Shown here piece by piece: positions 25,436-33,998 of a stretch of 41,464 nucleotides of DNA. The stretch is from Chitinophagaceae bacterium. Its GTDB lineage: Bacteria; Bacteroidota; Bacteroidia; Chitinophagales; Chitinophagaceae. How positions within the stretch are numbered: position 1 is the stretch's first letter; each line of letters begins with the position of its first letter. The notes beneath the pieces are model-generated. The model made no database searches, had not been told where the DNA came from, and saw only the letters and a list, made by a program, of their open reading frames with translations. The position numbers and the translations under genes are program-made. The stretch covers positions 1 to 41,464 of the forward strand of contig JAEUVK010000044.1 in NCBI GenBank assembly GCA_016787135.1. The letters run 5' to 3'.

Positions 25436-25443
25436 GCGCTTAT

Positions 25444-26352
25444 ATGGGAACTGCCAGGGATCAATTACTTATTCTTATTTCCACCCCGCTGTACATTATC
25501 ATTATCGGGATCGAGATACTGCTCAGCAATATGCGGGGCAAACCAGCCTATTCATTGAAGGACACCATTCAAAATGTTTACCTGATGCTGCTCAACGGCG
25601 GGCTTGACCTGGCCTTTCGTGCCGTATATGTTGGTATCATTCTTACTTTCTTTTATGATCACCGCTTTACAGACAGCATCCGGAACCCCTGGATATACTG
25701 GATCGTGTTGCTGGTATTTGAAGATTTCATGTATTACTGGCTGCACCGGGTGGACCATGAGGTCCGTTTTTTCTGGGCCACGCATGTGACACATCATTCT
25801 TCGTCCAAATTCAATTTTACGGTGGGTTTTCGTTCATCGGTAATGGAACCCCTGTACCGTTTTGCCTATTTTATTCCGCTGGCGCTTTTTGGTTTCCAGC
25901 CCATAGATATCGCTTTTATTTATTCCGCCACGCAGACATGGGGTATCCTGGTACATACAGAAAGGATCAACAAACTCGGCTGGCTGGAATATATTCTTGT
26001 CACCCCCTCTCATCACCGGGTGCATCACGGCTCCAATCCCAAATACCTGGACAAGAATTTAGGCATGTTCCTGATCATCTGGGATAAACTATTCGGCACT
26101 TTTCAGCCGGAATTGCCTGCGGCAGCTTATCAGCCGATCCAATACGGGCTTACAAAACCGATCGGGAAAGAAACCCCTGTTACCATTATTTTTCATGAGT
26201 GGGATAGTATCCGCAAAGACCTCCGGAAAGATGGACTAAGCCTGAAAGACAGGTGGAATTACCTTTTTGGCCCGCCCGGCTGGAGCCATGACGGCAGTCG
26301 CCATACCAGCGAGCAACTCCGGAAAATGGAAGCTGAAAGTGATAATACCTAA
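25444..26352 (+). CDS. Sterol desaturase/fatty acid hydroxylase-family membrane protein
   Basis: The 302-residue protein is an integral-membrane di-iron hydroxylase. The iron-binding histidine boxes are HRVDH (101-105), HVTHH (114-118) and HHRVHH (190-195), with a further His171. About four hydrophobic helices lie at roughly 8-27, 48-70, 83-100 and 140-165. Members add a hydroxyl or double bond to lipids; the substrate here is not evident, though sphingolipid or ornithine-lipid hydroxylation is plausible in this phylum. Length is normal. It is divergent from the YkgJ gene and is a single-gene unit. Confidence 0.92.
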   Translation: MGTARDQLLILISTPLYIIIIGIEILLSNMRGKPAYSLKDTIQNVYLMLLNGGLDLAFRAVYVGIILTFFYDHRFTDSIRNPWIYWIVLLVFEDFMYYWLHRVDHEVRFFWATHVTHHSSSKFNFTVGFRSSVMEPLYRFAYFIPLALFGFQPIDIAFIYSATQTWGILVHTERINKLGWLEYILVTPSHHRVHHGSNPKYLDKNLGMFLIIWDKLFGTFQPELPAAAYQPIQYGLTKPIGKETPVTIIFHEWDSIRKDLRKDGLSLKDRWNYLFGPPGWSHDGSRHTSEQLRKMEAESDNT

Positions 26353-26402
26353 CAGCTTGTCCACCGGCTTCATGGTCATCGCTTTTTATGGTGACCAGCA
26401 CT

Positions 26403-26410
26403 TAACTTTG
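26403..26410 (+). promoter_or_regulatory. Promoter -7 element upstream of gcvP
   Basis: TAACTTTG matches TAnnTTTG exactly; a T-rich -33 region (TTTTTATG at 26383-26390) precedes it. The start codon is 155 nt downstream, so the mRNA would have a long leader that includes the 18-bp repeats. Confidence 0.5.
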
Positions 26411-26480
26411 CACCGCTTTTATTAGACAGACAGGAGACCATACAGATCCTCTCAGTCAGCTCCGGGATAAAGAAACTATC

Positions 26481-26546
26481 TGACCTATTTGACTGATATG
26501 ACCTGTTTGACTCCGGTGACTTTTCGACCACTTTGACATATTGATT
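26481..26546 (+). repeat. Four degenerate 18-bp direct repeats in the gcvP leader
   Basis: TGACCTATTTGACT at 26481, TGACCTGTTTGACT at 26499, TGACTTTTCGACC at 26517 and TGACATATTGATT at 26534 recur every 18, 18 and 17 bp. The first two copies are nearly identical; the others are degenerate. The last ends 19 nt before the ATG. No glycine riboswitch pattern is recognised. Confidence 0.5.
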
Positions 26547-26565
26547 AAAAACGCCTGGAATTATT

Positions 26566-29445
26566 ATGAATCTCTTCGAACAACAATCAAATGAATTTAT
26601 CCCGCGTCATATCGGCCCTGATGAAAAGGATACCCGCCAGATGCTGAAAACGATCGGTGAAAAAAGTTTAGCTGACCTTATTGACAAAACAGTACCCGCT
26701 GCCATCCGCATGGGCCATTCACTCAATATCCCGCCTGCGATGAGCGAGCATGAATACCTGAAACATATTAAAGACGTTTCGCTAAAGAATAAACTATTCA
26801 AAAATTATATCGGGCAGGGATACTATGACACTATCGTACCTTCCGTTATACTGCGCAATATTTTTGAGAACCCGGGTTGGTACACGCAGTACACACCTTA
26901 CCAGGCCGAGATATCACAGGGGCGTTTGGAAAGTTTACTGAACTTCCAGACAATGGTAAGTGATCTCACAGCTTTACCCATTTCCAATGCTTCCCTGCTG
27001 GATGAAGCAACGGCTGCTGCTGAAGCAATGACAATGTTCTTTAATTCGCTGAACAAGCAGGATCACATAGAAAGGCCGAAGTTCTTTGTGGACAATGATA
27101 TTTTTCCGCAGACAAAAGATGTATTGGTGACGAGGGCTGTGCCTGTGGGCATCGAGATCGTGTATGGTGATTATAAGACAGCAGCTATTGACAATACGTA
27201 TTTCGGAGCGATTGTTCAATACCCGAACGATAAAGGATCAATAGAAGATTACCAGGGTTTCATTACTAAAGTGCACACTGAAGGGGCTTATGTGGTGATG
27301 GCAACAGACCTGCTCGCATTGACCTTACTGACTCCGCCGGGAGAATTAGGAGCAGATGTAGCGGTTGGCTCTGCACAACGTTTTGGCGTACCTCTTGGCT
27401 ATGGCGGACCCCATGCCGCTTTCTTTGCCGCCAAAGATGATTTCAAACGCAGCATGCCGGGGCGTATCATCGGGATAAGCATTGATGCACAGAACAACCG
27501 TGCATTACGCATGGCGCTGCAAACAAGAGAGCAGCATATCAAAAGAGAAAAAGCTACTTCCAACATCTGTACAGCACAGGCATTGCTGGCGAATATGGCG
27601 GCTATGTATGCAGTGTATCATGGCCCGGAAGGATTGAAAGCTATTGCGAAAAGGACAGCCTTACTGGCGCAGACCGTAGCAGAAGCCATCGAAGCAAGAG
27701 GCTTTGACCTGGTATCAGAAAATTTCTTCGACACGATTACGGTGAAAACGGATAATGTAAAAACCATCCGAGAAAAAGCGGAACGCCAGCAGATCAATCT
27801 CCGCTATATTGACGATAAGCATATCGGCATCTCGCTGGATGAAACAACGGCTATCGAAGATCTTTATGACCTGATCAATTGTTTTGAAAATGATACTGAT
27901 CCGGTAGCATTTGACATCAACCAGGAAGCAGGGCTTTACAGGATCCCTTCATCGCTGACAAGAACTTCTTCTTTCCTGGCACATCCCGTTTTCAATACGC
28001 ATCACAGCGAAAGCCAGATGATGCGCTATATCAAATCGCTGGAGAATAAAGATCTTTCACTGAATACCTCCATGATCTCCCTCGGCAGCTGTACGATGAA
28101 ACTGAATGCCGCTTCAGAAATGATGCCGCTGAGTTGGAGGCAATGGGCCAGTATCCATCCTTTCGCTCCTGCTGACCAGGCAGAAGGCTATCACTATGTC
28201 ATTGATGAGTTGAGTAAATATCTGTGCGGGATCACAGCATTTGATGCCTGCAGTTTGCAACCCAACAGCGGCGCACAGGGTGAATACGCAGGTTTATTAA
28301 CCATAAGAGGTTATCATGAAAGCCGCGGCGATCATCACCGCAATGTGATGCTGATCCCGATCTCCGCACATGGTACAAATCCCGCGTCGGCAGTAATGGC
28401 AGGAATGAAAGTGGTGGTAGTAAAAGCACTGGAAAATGGTTATGTGGACATGGCCGACCTGAAAGCAAAAGCAGAACAACATGCTGCCAGCTTATCAGGG
28501 ATCATGATCACGTACCCGAGTACATATGGGGTTTATGAAGAAACAATAAAAGATATCACGGCAATAGTTCACCAGCATGGCGGGCAGGTATATATGGATG
28601 GTGCTAACATGAATGCACAGGTAGGATTGACAGCGCCCGGTTTGATAGGTGCTGATGTTTGTCACCTGAACTTGCATAAAACATTCGCTATCCCGCACGG
28701 CGGTGGCGGCCCCGGCATGGGCCCTATCTGTGTAAAAGCTCATCTGAAACCATTCTTACCCGGACATGTAACTGCAACCAGCAAACAACAAACAGCAAAT
28801 GCCGTGTCTGCCGCTCCTTATGGCAGCGCAAGTATATTGCTGATCAGCTATGGCTATATCAGAATGTTAGGCAGCGAAGGCGTAAAAGCTGCTACTGAAT
28901 ATGCTATCCTTAACGCAAACTATATGCGGGCAAGACTGGCCGGCAAGTTTGATATTTTATACACCAATAATAATGGTCAATGCGCCCATGAATTCATCGT
29001 GGACCTGCGCCCATTCAAGAAAAGTGCGGAGATAGAAGCGGAAGATGTGGCAAAACGGTTAATGGATTATGGCTTCCATGCGCCGACCATGAGTTTCCCT
29101 GTACCGGGCACTATCATGATCGAACCGACAGAAAGCGAAGACAAAGCAGAACTGGACCGCTTCTGTGATGCATTACTTGGTATTTATGATGAGATCAAAG
29201 CCATAGAAGCCGGAAAGCTGGATAAAAAAGATAACCCGTTGAAGAATGCGCCACACACACAGGCTGTTGTCACGGCTGATGAATGGAAACACGGTTATTC
29301 CAGACAGCAGGCTGCTTTCCCGTTGTATTATGTTACACTGAACAAGTTCTGGCCTTCCGTAGCACGGGTGAACAATACACATGGCGACAGGAATCTGATC
29401 TGTACCTGTGAACCTGTAGAAAGCTACATGGAGGCAGAGGCATAA
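26566..29445 (+). CDS. gcvP: Glycine dehydrogenase (decarboxylating), P protein of the glycine cleavage system
   Basis: The 959-residue full-length (fused alpha and beta) P protein decarboxylates glycine with pyridoxal phosphate and passes the aminomethyl group to the H protein. The N-terminus [10 protein letters not shown] is typical. The first half contains the AATAAAEAM region ([14 protein letters not shown]). The second half carries the PLP lysine, Lys705, in [19 protein letters not shown], and [14 protein letters not shown]. Length matches E. coli GcvP (957). It is cytoplasmic. The H and T protein genes are not in the window. A strong terminator follows and a long leader with repeats precedes it. 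Confidence 0.97.
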   Translation: MNLFEQQSNEFIPRHIGPDEKDTRQMLKTIGEKSLADLIDKTVPAAIRMGHSLNIPPAMSEHEYLKHIKDVSLKNKLFKNYIGQGYYDTIVPSVILRNIFENPGWYTQYTPYQAEISQGRLESLLNFQTMVSDLTALPISNASLLDEATAAAEAMTMFFNSLNKQDHIERPKFFVDNDIFPQTKDVLVTRAVPVGIEIVYGDYKTAAIDNTYFGAIVQYPNDKGSIEDYQGFITKVHTEGAYVVMATDLLALTLLTPPGELGADVAVGSAQRFGVPLGYGGPHAAFFAAKDDFKRSMPGRIIGISIDAQNNRALRMALQTREQHIKREKATSNICTAQALLANMAAMYAVYHGPEGLKAIAKRTALLAQTVAEAIEARGFDLVSENFFDTITVKTDNVKTIREKAERQQINLRYIDDKHIGISLDETTAIEDLYDLINCFENDTDPVAFDINQEAGLYRIPSSLTRTSSFLAHPVFNTHHSESQMMRYIKSLENKDLSLNTSMISLGSCTMKLNAASEMMPLSWRQWASIHPFAPADQAEGYHYVIDELSKYLCGITAFDACSLQPNSGAQGEYAGLLTIRGYHESRGDHHRNVMLIPISAHGTNPASAVMAGMKVVVVKALENGYVDMADLKAKAEQHAASLSGIMITYPSTYGVYEETIKDITAIVHQHGGQVYMDGANMNAQVGLTAPGLIGADVCHLNLHKTFAIPHGGGGPGMGPICVKAHLKPFLPGHVTATSKQQTANAVSAAPYGSASILLISYGYIRMLGSEGVKAATEYAILNANYMRARLAGKFDILYTNNNGQCAHEFIVDLRPFKKSAEIEAEDVAKRLMDYGFHAPTMSFPVPGTIMIEPTESEDKAELDRFCDALLGIYDEIKAIEAGKLDKKDNPLKNAPHTQAVVTADEWKHGYSRQQAAFPLYYVTLNKFWPSVARVNNTHGDRNLICTCEPVESYMEAEA

Positions 29446-29461
29446 AAAAATGTTACCGCAG

Positions 29462-29495
29462 AGAAAAGCCCTGATCATAAAATCAGGGCTTTTCT
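29462..29495. terminator. Bidirectional terminator between gcvP and the secreted unknown
   Basis: AGAAAAGCCCTGAT (29462-29475) and ATCAGGGCTTTTCT (29482-29495) form a perfect 14-bp stem with a 6-nt loop. T-runs occur within the stem flank in both directions. It serves the convergent genes ending at 29445 and 29527. Confidence 0.9.
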
Positions 29496-29526
29496 GTTAA
29501 CACTATTCAGGCTGAATAACGATCTG

Positions 29527-30564
29527 CTATGGATGGATCATGATACATGAAACATATAAGGAAAGCTCCATATCCGCTGCTTCGATTGCACTGACCTTTT
29601 CCTTTTTTAACACCGGCGAGCTGTAGCAATCAAAACAATCCAGCATTACACCGATATTCTTAAAATCAACATACCTTGTCTTCTCCGGTACTACCATAAA
29701 CGAATATTCAGATTCACTTCCAAAAAAAGAAAAATCATTCATATTCAGTTTCAGCAGATCTTTTATGCGCATACCGAGATAAATGCCACTTCTGAACTTC
29801 CAGGCATTCTGACTGAAGTTACCATCGAATTTCACTGTGTTTGCCGTTCGCAATACACCACTGATCATGATGAATGATATTTTATACAGGTTCTTTTCGT
29901 CCTCCCATATGAACATGGCCTGCCGGCTGCTGTTAGGGAACAAAACCGAGCAATGTGTGGGCTGTTCCGGGTATAAATAATATACATCCTTCTTTACATT
30001 CTCTGTACCAAAATAGTTCACTAAATGGTCATGTGATTCAAATTTCAGCAGGTCTTCGCCAAACCCTACATTTCCCGGGTCAGGAAACTCTTTCTTCTGC
30101 AATAGGAAATTATACTGTGCCGGGGCTCCGTCATTGATCACTGACCGGGCCTGCACCGTAATACCGTCCTTTTTAAAGATGAGGGAATTGGGATGGCTGG
30201 TATCATTGTCATAAAAGAAACCTGCACTTTTCAGAATGCTGTTACCTTCTTTATATTCATCGGCAGAAGTGGTGTGCAGCAAATAACAATGGATATTCCC
30301 CTGTTTATACAGTTCAATACTCCGGTTTCCTGCATCCGGGGAAATAATGCCATTACTATTATCTTTTTCCCGGAAGGTTTTGACTACAACACCGTCCTGT
30401 ATTCTCGCTTCCCCGGGTGCAAACCCTTTTTTACCCAGGTAACTTTCAGCATTTTTGGGGGAAAGGGTTGATAAGGTCAGCAGGTCCCTGACCGTGACAA
30501 GTGTCTTCTGGGCAATACATAATGTATTTGCCAATAACAATAATATAAGCAATGCTCTTCCCAT
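29527..30564 (-). CDS. Secreted protein of unknown function
   Basis: The 345-residue protein has a signal peptide (about 1-18, MGRALLILLLLANTLCIA) and no further membrane segment, so it should be periplasmic or secreted. The mature part consists of two similar halves by eye: YLGKKGFAPGEARIQDGVVVKTF near residue 42, and EDLLKFESHDHLVNYFGTENVKKD near residue 178. Two more cysteines lie in MLDCFDCY and one in SLYVSCI at the C-terminus. I do not recognise the family. It is a single-gene unit between a terminator and a 217-nt divergent gap before the YciI-like gene. Confidence 0.7.
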   Translation of the reverse strand: MGRALLILLLLANTLCIAQKTLVTVRDLLTLSTLSPKNAESYLGKKGFAPGEARIQDGVVVKTFREKDNSNGIISPDAGNRSIELYKQGNIHCYLLHTTSADEYKEGNSILKSAGFFYDNDTSHPNSLIFKKDGITVQARSVINDGAPAQYNFLLQKKEFPDPGNVGFGEDLLKFESHDHLVNYFGTENVKKDVYYLYPEQPTHCSVLFPNSSRQAMFIWEDEKNLYKISFIMISGVLRTANTVKFDGNFSQNAWKFRSGIYLGMRIKDLLKLNMNDFSFFGSESEYSFMVVPEKTRYVDFKNIGVMLDCFDCYSSPVLKKEKVSAIEAADMELSLYVSCIMIHP

Positions 30565-30755
30565 AAGCTTTTGGCTCTTTGGAAAATTGGTTATTGGTCT
30601 TTAAGAGGAAATTTGGCAACTCTGAATGAGGGCCGGAAATGTTGAGGACTGACAAAATAGAAACTTTTTCCAAAGAATCAAATCCCCCCTGTGATTTTCT
30701 GCCGGCCACTGGCAATCCTTTTGCTATTCCGTTGATTGTCTGAGCGCTTTTTACT

Positions 30756-30763
30756 TAGATTTA
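30756..30763 (+). promoter_or_regulatory. Promoter -7 element for the YciI-like gene
   Basis: TAGATTTA is one base from TAnnTTTG; TTG at 30732-30734 is a reasonable -33 element. The expected leader is about 12 nt. Confidence 0.4.
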
Positions 30764-30781
30764 TCATACAAAAAGAAAACT

Positions 30782-31072
30782 ATGCAGCAATACCTGGTCA
30801 TTGCCCATGATGGAAATGATGCTGAGGCGTTGAAACGAAGAATGGAGACCCGTCCATCGCATTTTGAAATGGCAAGAGAACTAAAGAAGTATAACCAGTT
30901 TGTGTTCGGCGGCGCTATGCTGAATGATGAAGGGAAAATGACAGGCTCAATGATGGTAGTGCAGTTTGAAACAGAAGATGAACTGATGCACTGGATGAAG
31001 AATGAACCTTATATCACAGGCAATGTATGGCAAAAGATAGAAGTAAAGCCTTTTAGAGTTGCGGATGTATGA
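30782..31072 (+). CDS. YciI-like protein
   Basis: The 96-residue protein is a compact dimeric alpha/beta ferredoxin-like YciI domain. Conserved features are QYLVIAHDGNDAEALKRRMETRPSHFEMA, with a His-Asp pair (His9/Asp10) that forms the putative active site of the family, and GSMMVVQFETEDELMHWMKNEPYITGNVWQKIEVKPF. The biological reaction of YciI proteins is not established; some are thought to be small dehalogenase-like or muconolactone isomerase-related enzymes. It is cytoplasmic. Its stop lies only 6 nt from the stop of the convergent histidine kinase gene, with no terminator between. Confidence 0.88.
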   Translation: MQQYLVIAHDGNDAEALKRRMETRPSHFEMARELKKYNQFVFGGAMLNDEGKMTGSMMVVQFETEDELMHWMKNEPYITGNVWQKIEVKPFRVADV

Positions 31073-31078
31073 CCGGCC

Positions 31079-32491
31079 CTAATCGCCAAGAGGTAAAGTA
31101 AAGGAAAAAGTGCTGCCTTTGCCTGGCTGACTTTCTATGCGGAGACAGCCGTCATTCTTGGCCAAAAACTCTTTACATAGCATTAGCCCCAGGCCTGTAC
31201 CTTGTTCCTGCGCAGTACCATTAGTAGTAAAGAACTCATGGGTATTGATCCTTTTCACATCATGCGCTGACATCCCGTTTCCGTTATCTTTTACATATAA
31301 TTCTGCAAATTCCTGCTGTTCACTGCTCCCGATGCAAATATGTCCGCCAGCCGGCGTAAACTTGATCGCATTGGAGACAAGATTACGTATCACGAGGTTG
31401 ATCATATCATAATCAGCCCATGCATAAACAGGGCCTTTTGTCTTTTTGGCAATGCTGATATTCTTTGCTTCCGCCTGCAGGTGCATCAGGTGCATCACTT
31501 CGTCAACAATATCGGTAAGGTTTATCAATTGCGGCTTTACCGTATGTGATTGCATCTGTGTCTTCGCCCATTGCAGCAGGTTTTCCATCAGGCTTACCGT
31601 ATAGTTCAGGTCCTTCTTTACTTCGGGTATCAATGATTTTATCTCCTCTGCAGGCATATCCTGGCTGTCTATACTTTCAAAGAGATTGCGCAAAGCATAC
31701 ATCGGTGCTTTCAGGTCATGTGAAATGACAGAAAATAATTTATTCTTCAGCGAATTCAACTGGTCCAGCTCTTCTGCCTGCTGCTGCAACTGGTTCGACT
31801 GCTTTTTGATCTCGACATTTGTTTGCTGAAGAGCAGTATTATAGTTTCCGTTCTCTGTTTTAATAAGGTATAGACCGTAAAATATATAGAGGATCGCCAG
31901 TCCCTGGTTGATCAGGTAAGCAATAAAGTTGATCTCTTCCAACTGGTAAGTATATTTTTTCAGGATCACGGAAAGGAAAAAATAACTTACCATAGAAAAG
32001 GCGATGGAAAATACCATGTAACCGATATCCTGAATAAAAAAGACGGATAATATACCATACAGGATAAAGGAAAGTTCTGCTCCGAGACTGATGCCATTGA
32101 TGTAATTGACGCAGATGAAAAGCGGGTAGAGTACAAAATAAGCCAGCAATGCCAGCTGATGTAAACGATAAGAATTCAAAATCAATACACCTATACTCAC
32201 CAACGCAGGCATACACACGATCAGCCAGCCGCTGGCCGGAAATTTATGTGCATTCAATAGCCCGACAACCGGCACAATGATACCCGTGATGAACTGAAAA
32301 AAATTAAGGTGGTTAAAAATGCCAAGTTTACTTTTTTCCTGCACCGTCATGCCGGGAGTGATACCGATATTTTTAATGCGGTCAAGAGTAATCACTATGT
32401 TCTTAGGGAATTGTTTCAGCAGATCTGCCGGGTTGGCAAACCTGATCTTTTGTGGTCTCCTGAGCTGAAATAACTGTGACACGTAACTCAT
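31079..32491 (-). CDS. Orphan membrane sensor histidine kinase
   Basis: The ATG at 32491 is preferred to a TTG 15 codons upstream. The 470-residue protein has about six transmembrane helices (about 60-210), a coiled coil (about 215-255), a HisKA domain with the phosphorylated His258 in VISHDLKAP, and a HATPase domain (about 350-470) with N-box NLVSNAIKFTP, G1 VKDNGNGM and G2 GTGLGLMLCKEFL. No response regulator gene is adjacent, so its partner is elsewhere. The membrane part resembles a MASE-like sensor rather than a periplasmic PAS sensor. A perfect palindrome TTTTGCGCAAAA lies 45 nt upstream of the start. Confidence 0.9.
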   Translation of the reverse strand: MSYVSQLFQLRRPQKIRFANPADLLKQFPKNIVITLDRIKNIGITPGMTVQEKSKLGIFNHLNFFQFITGIIVPVVGLLNAHKFPASGWLIVCMPALVSIGVLILNSYRLHQLALLAYFVLYPLFICVNYINGISLGAELSFILYGILSVFFIQDIGYMVFSIAFSMVSYFFLSVILKKYTYQLEEINFIAYLINQGLAILYIFYGLYLIKTENGNYNTALQQTNVEIKKQSNQLQQQAEELDQLNSLKNKLFSVISHDLKAPMYALRNLFESIDSQDMPAEEIKSLIPEVKKDLNYTVSLMENLLQWAKTQMQSHTVKPQLINLTDIVDEVMHLMHLQAEAKNISIAKKTKGPVYAWADYDMINLVIRNLVSNAIKFTPAGGHICIGSSEQQEFAELYVKDNGNGMSAHDVKRINTHEFFTTNGTAQEQGTGLGLMLCKEFLAKNDGCLRIESQPGKGSTFSFTLPLGD

Positions 32492-32536
32492 AGTGGCATT
32501 TAGTTTTAAATAGGACGGGCTGTTAAAGTAGTACAA

Positions 32537-32548
32537 TTTTGCGCAAAA
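32537..32548. promoter_or_regulatory. TTTTGCGCAAAA palindrome upstream of the orphan kinase
   Basis: A perfect 12-bp palindrome lies in the 450-nt divergent gap 32492-32941, nearer to the kinase gene. It could be a dimeric regulator site. The rest of the gap holds one small hairpin (AGCAGAT/ATCTGCT, 32746-32752 and 32763-32769) and no gene that I can support. Confidence 0.35.
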
Positions 32549-32941
32549 CTGGTCATTTTTAAAGGGAAAAATCTTCTATTGTGCAGCTGGGATTTTACTG
32601 CACCGAACCGTAAATTCAGCAACCGGTAAAAAAGGATCATTCACTCTCAATACTTTCGATTTTATGTGGATATTATTTTCTTGACCGATGTCAGAAATAT
32701 TTTTCCAACACCCCCGATACCTGTTTTAGATATGCCCCGGATTACAGCAGATACCAAAAATGATCTGCTATCGATAACCGGGATCAGGTATTACCAATTC
32801 ACTTCGTATCAGATTACAGAGACTTTAACCATTCCTTGTCAATAATGACAGAGACCTGAGCGTTTAATCAACACCTGTTGAAACAATTGTCAATGGCAAT
32901 TACCGGGGTTGTTCTTGCTTTGCTTATTCAAACTTCTTGTT

Positions 32942-33895
32942 ATGAACTGGATTGATCTTACACTTGGTTTGGTATTACTGTTAGCCGGATGGGCCGGATG
33001 GAAAAAGGGGTTTATCCGGGGCTCTCTGGGGCTTCTGGGATGGGCCGGCAGCATTACAGCAGGGATCTTTTGTTATACTTATACGGCAAAACTTATTACC
33101 CGTTTCGCAACACTTGATGCCTGGCTCCTGCCAGTTGCATTCATTCTTACTACCGTCATTGCGCTGCTTTTATCAGGCATCATAACAAAACGCATTACCC
33201 AAATCGTTCCGGAAAAGGCAAACAATAACCTTATCAATCATTTTCTTGGCATCATCCCCGGTATAGTCAATGGCCTGATACTGGCTGCCCTGTGTGCGGC
33301 TGTTCTGCTGGCAATGCCCGTAAAGAATAAGATCACCAATGAAGCCCGCAGCAGCCGGATCGCCATGACCTTGTCTTCCAAAGCTCAATGGGCAAATAAA
33401 AAACTGGCCCCTGTATTTGACGAAGCTGCCAGGCAAACGATGAGCGACCTGCATGTAAGCCCTGCATCGCATGAGACAATAACATTGCATTTTACTTATG
33501 ATGATCCCGCCATTCGCCCGGGCCTTGAAGCACGGATGCTAGAGTTAATAAATAATGAAAGGGCGAAAGAAGGGTTAAAACCATTAAAGACAGACCGGGA
33601 ACTGACACTCGTAGCAAGAGCACACTCTAAAGATATGTTCTTCCGAGGTTATTTTTCCCATGATAACCCTGATGGAAAAAACCCGTTTGACAGAATGAGA
33701 GCAGCAAATGTAAAATTCAAAACTGCGGGAGAGAATCTGGCCCTGGCTCAAACATTAGAGTTAGCACATACTAACCTGATGAACTCACCGGGTCACCGGG
33801 CCAATATCATGAATCCCGATTTTGGAAGAGCCGGTATCGGTATCCAGGACGGGGGCTTTTATGGATTAATGATCAGCCAGGAGTTCAGAGACTGA
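32942..33895 (+). CDS. CvpA domain fused to a CAP (SCP/YkwD-like) domain
   Basis: The ATG at 32942 is used; an upstream TTG would add an extra 11 residues. The 317-residue protein has an N-terminal CvpA-type membrane domain with four hydrophobic segments (about 5-20, 29-48, 62-80, 102-125), then a linker, then a CAP domain (about 195-317). CAP residues are visible: His228 in ARAHSKDM, SHDNPDGKNPFDRM, Glu264 in AGENLA, and His285 in NSPGHRANIMNP. CvpA is linked to colicin V production and envelope stress in E. coli; CAP domains are often secreted and of unknown enzymatic role. The topology would place the CAP domain in the periplasm. Confidence 0.88.
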   Translation: MNWIDLTLGLVLLLAGWAGWKKGFIRGSLGLLGWAGSITAGIFCYTYTAKLITRFATLDAWLLPVAFILTTVIALLLSGIITKRITQIVPEKANNNLINHFLGIIPGIVNGLILAALCAAVLLAMPVKNKITNEARSSRIAMTLSSKAQWANKKLAPVFDEAARQTMSDLHVSPASHETITLHFTYDDPAIRPGLEARMLELINNERAKEGLKPLKTDRELTLVARAHSKDMFFRGYFSHDNPDGKNPFDRMRAANVKFKTAGENLALAQTLELAHTNLMNSPGHRANIMNPDFGRAGIGIQDGGFYGLMISQEFRD

Positions 33896-33998
33896 CATCT
33901 TATCAATACCGTGCATTTCGCTTCTGGTCACACTTCGTTTATACTGCGCATTCATTTGATCATACAGATTATCTATATTCATGCAATAAAGGAATTGT

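Noticed and set aside
26353..26565. Glycine riboswitch in the gcvP leader
   Set aside because: No conserved glycine-aptamer pattern was seen; only degenerate direct repeats.
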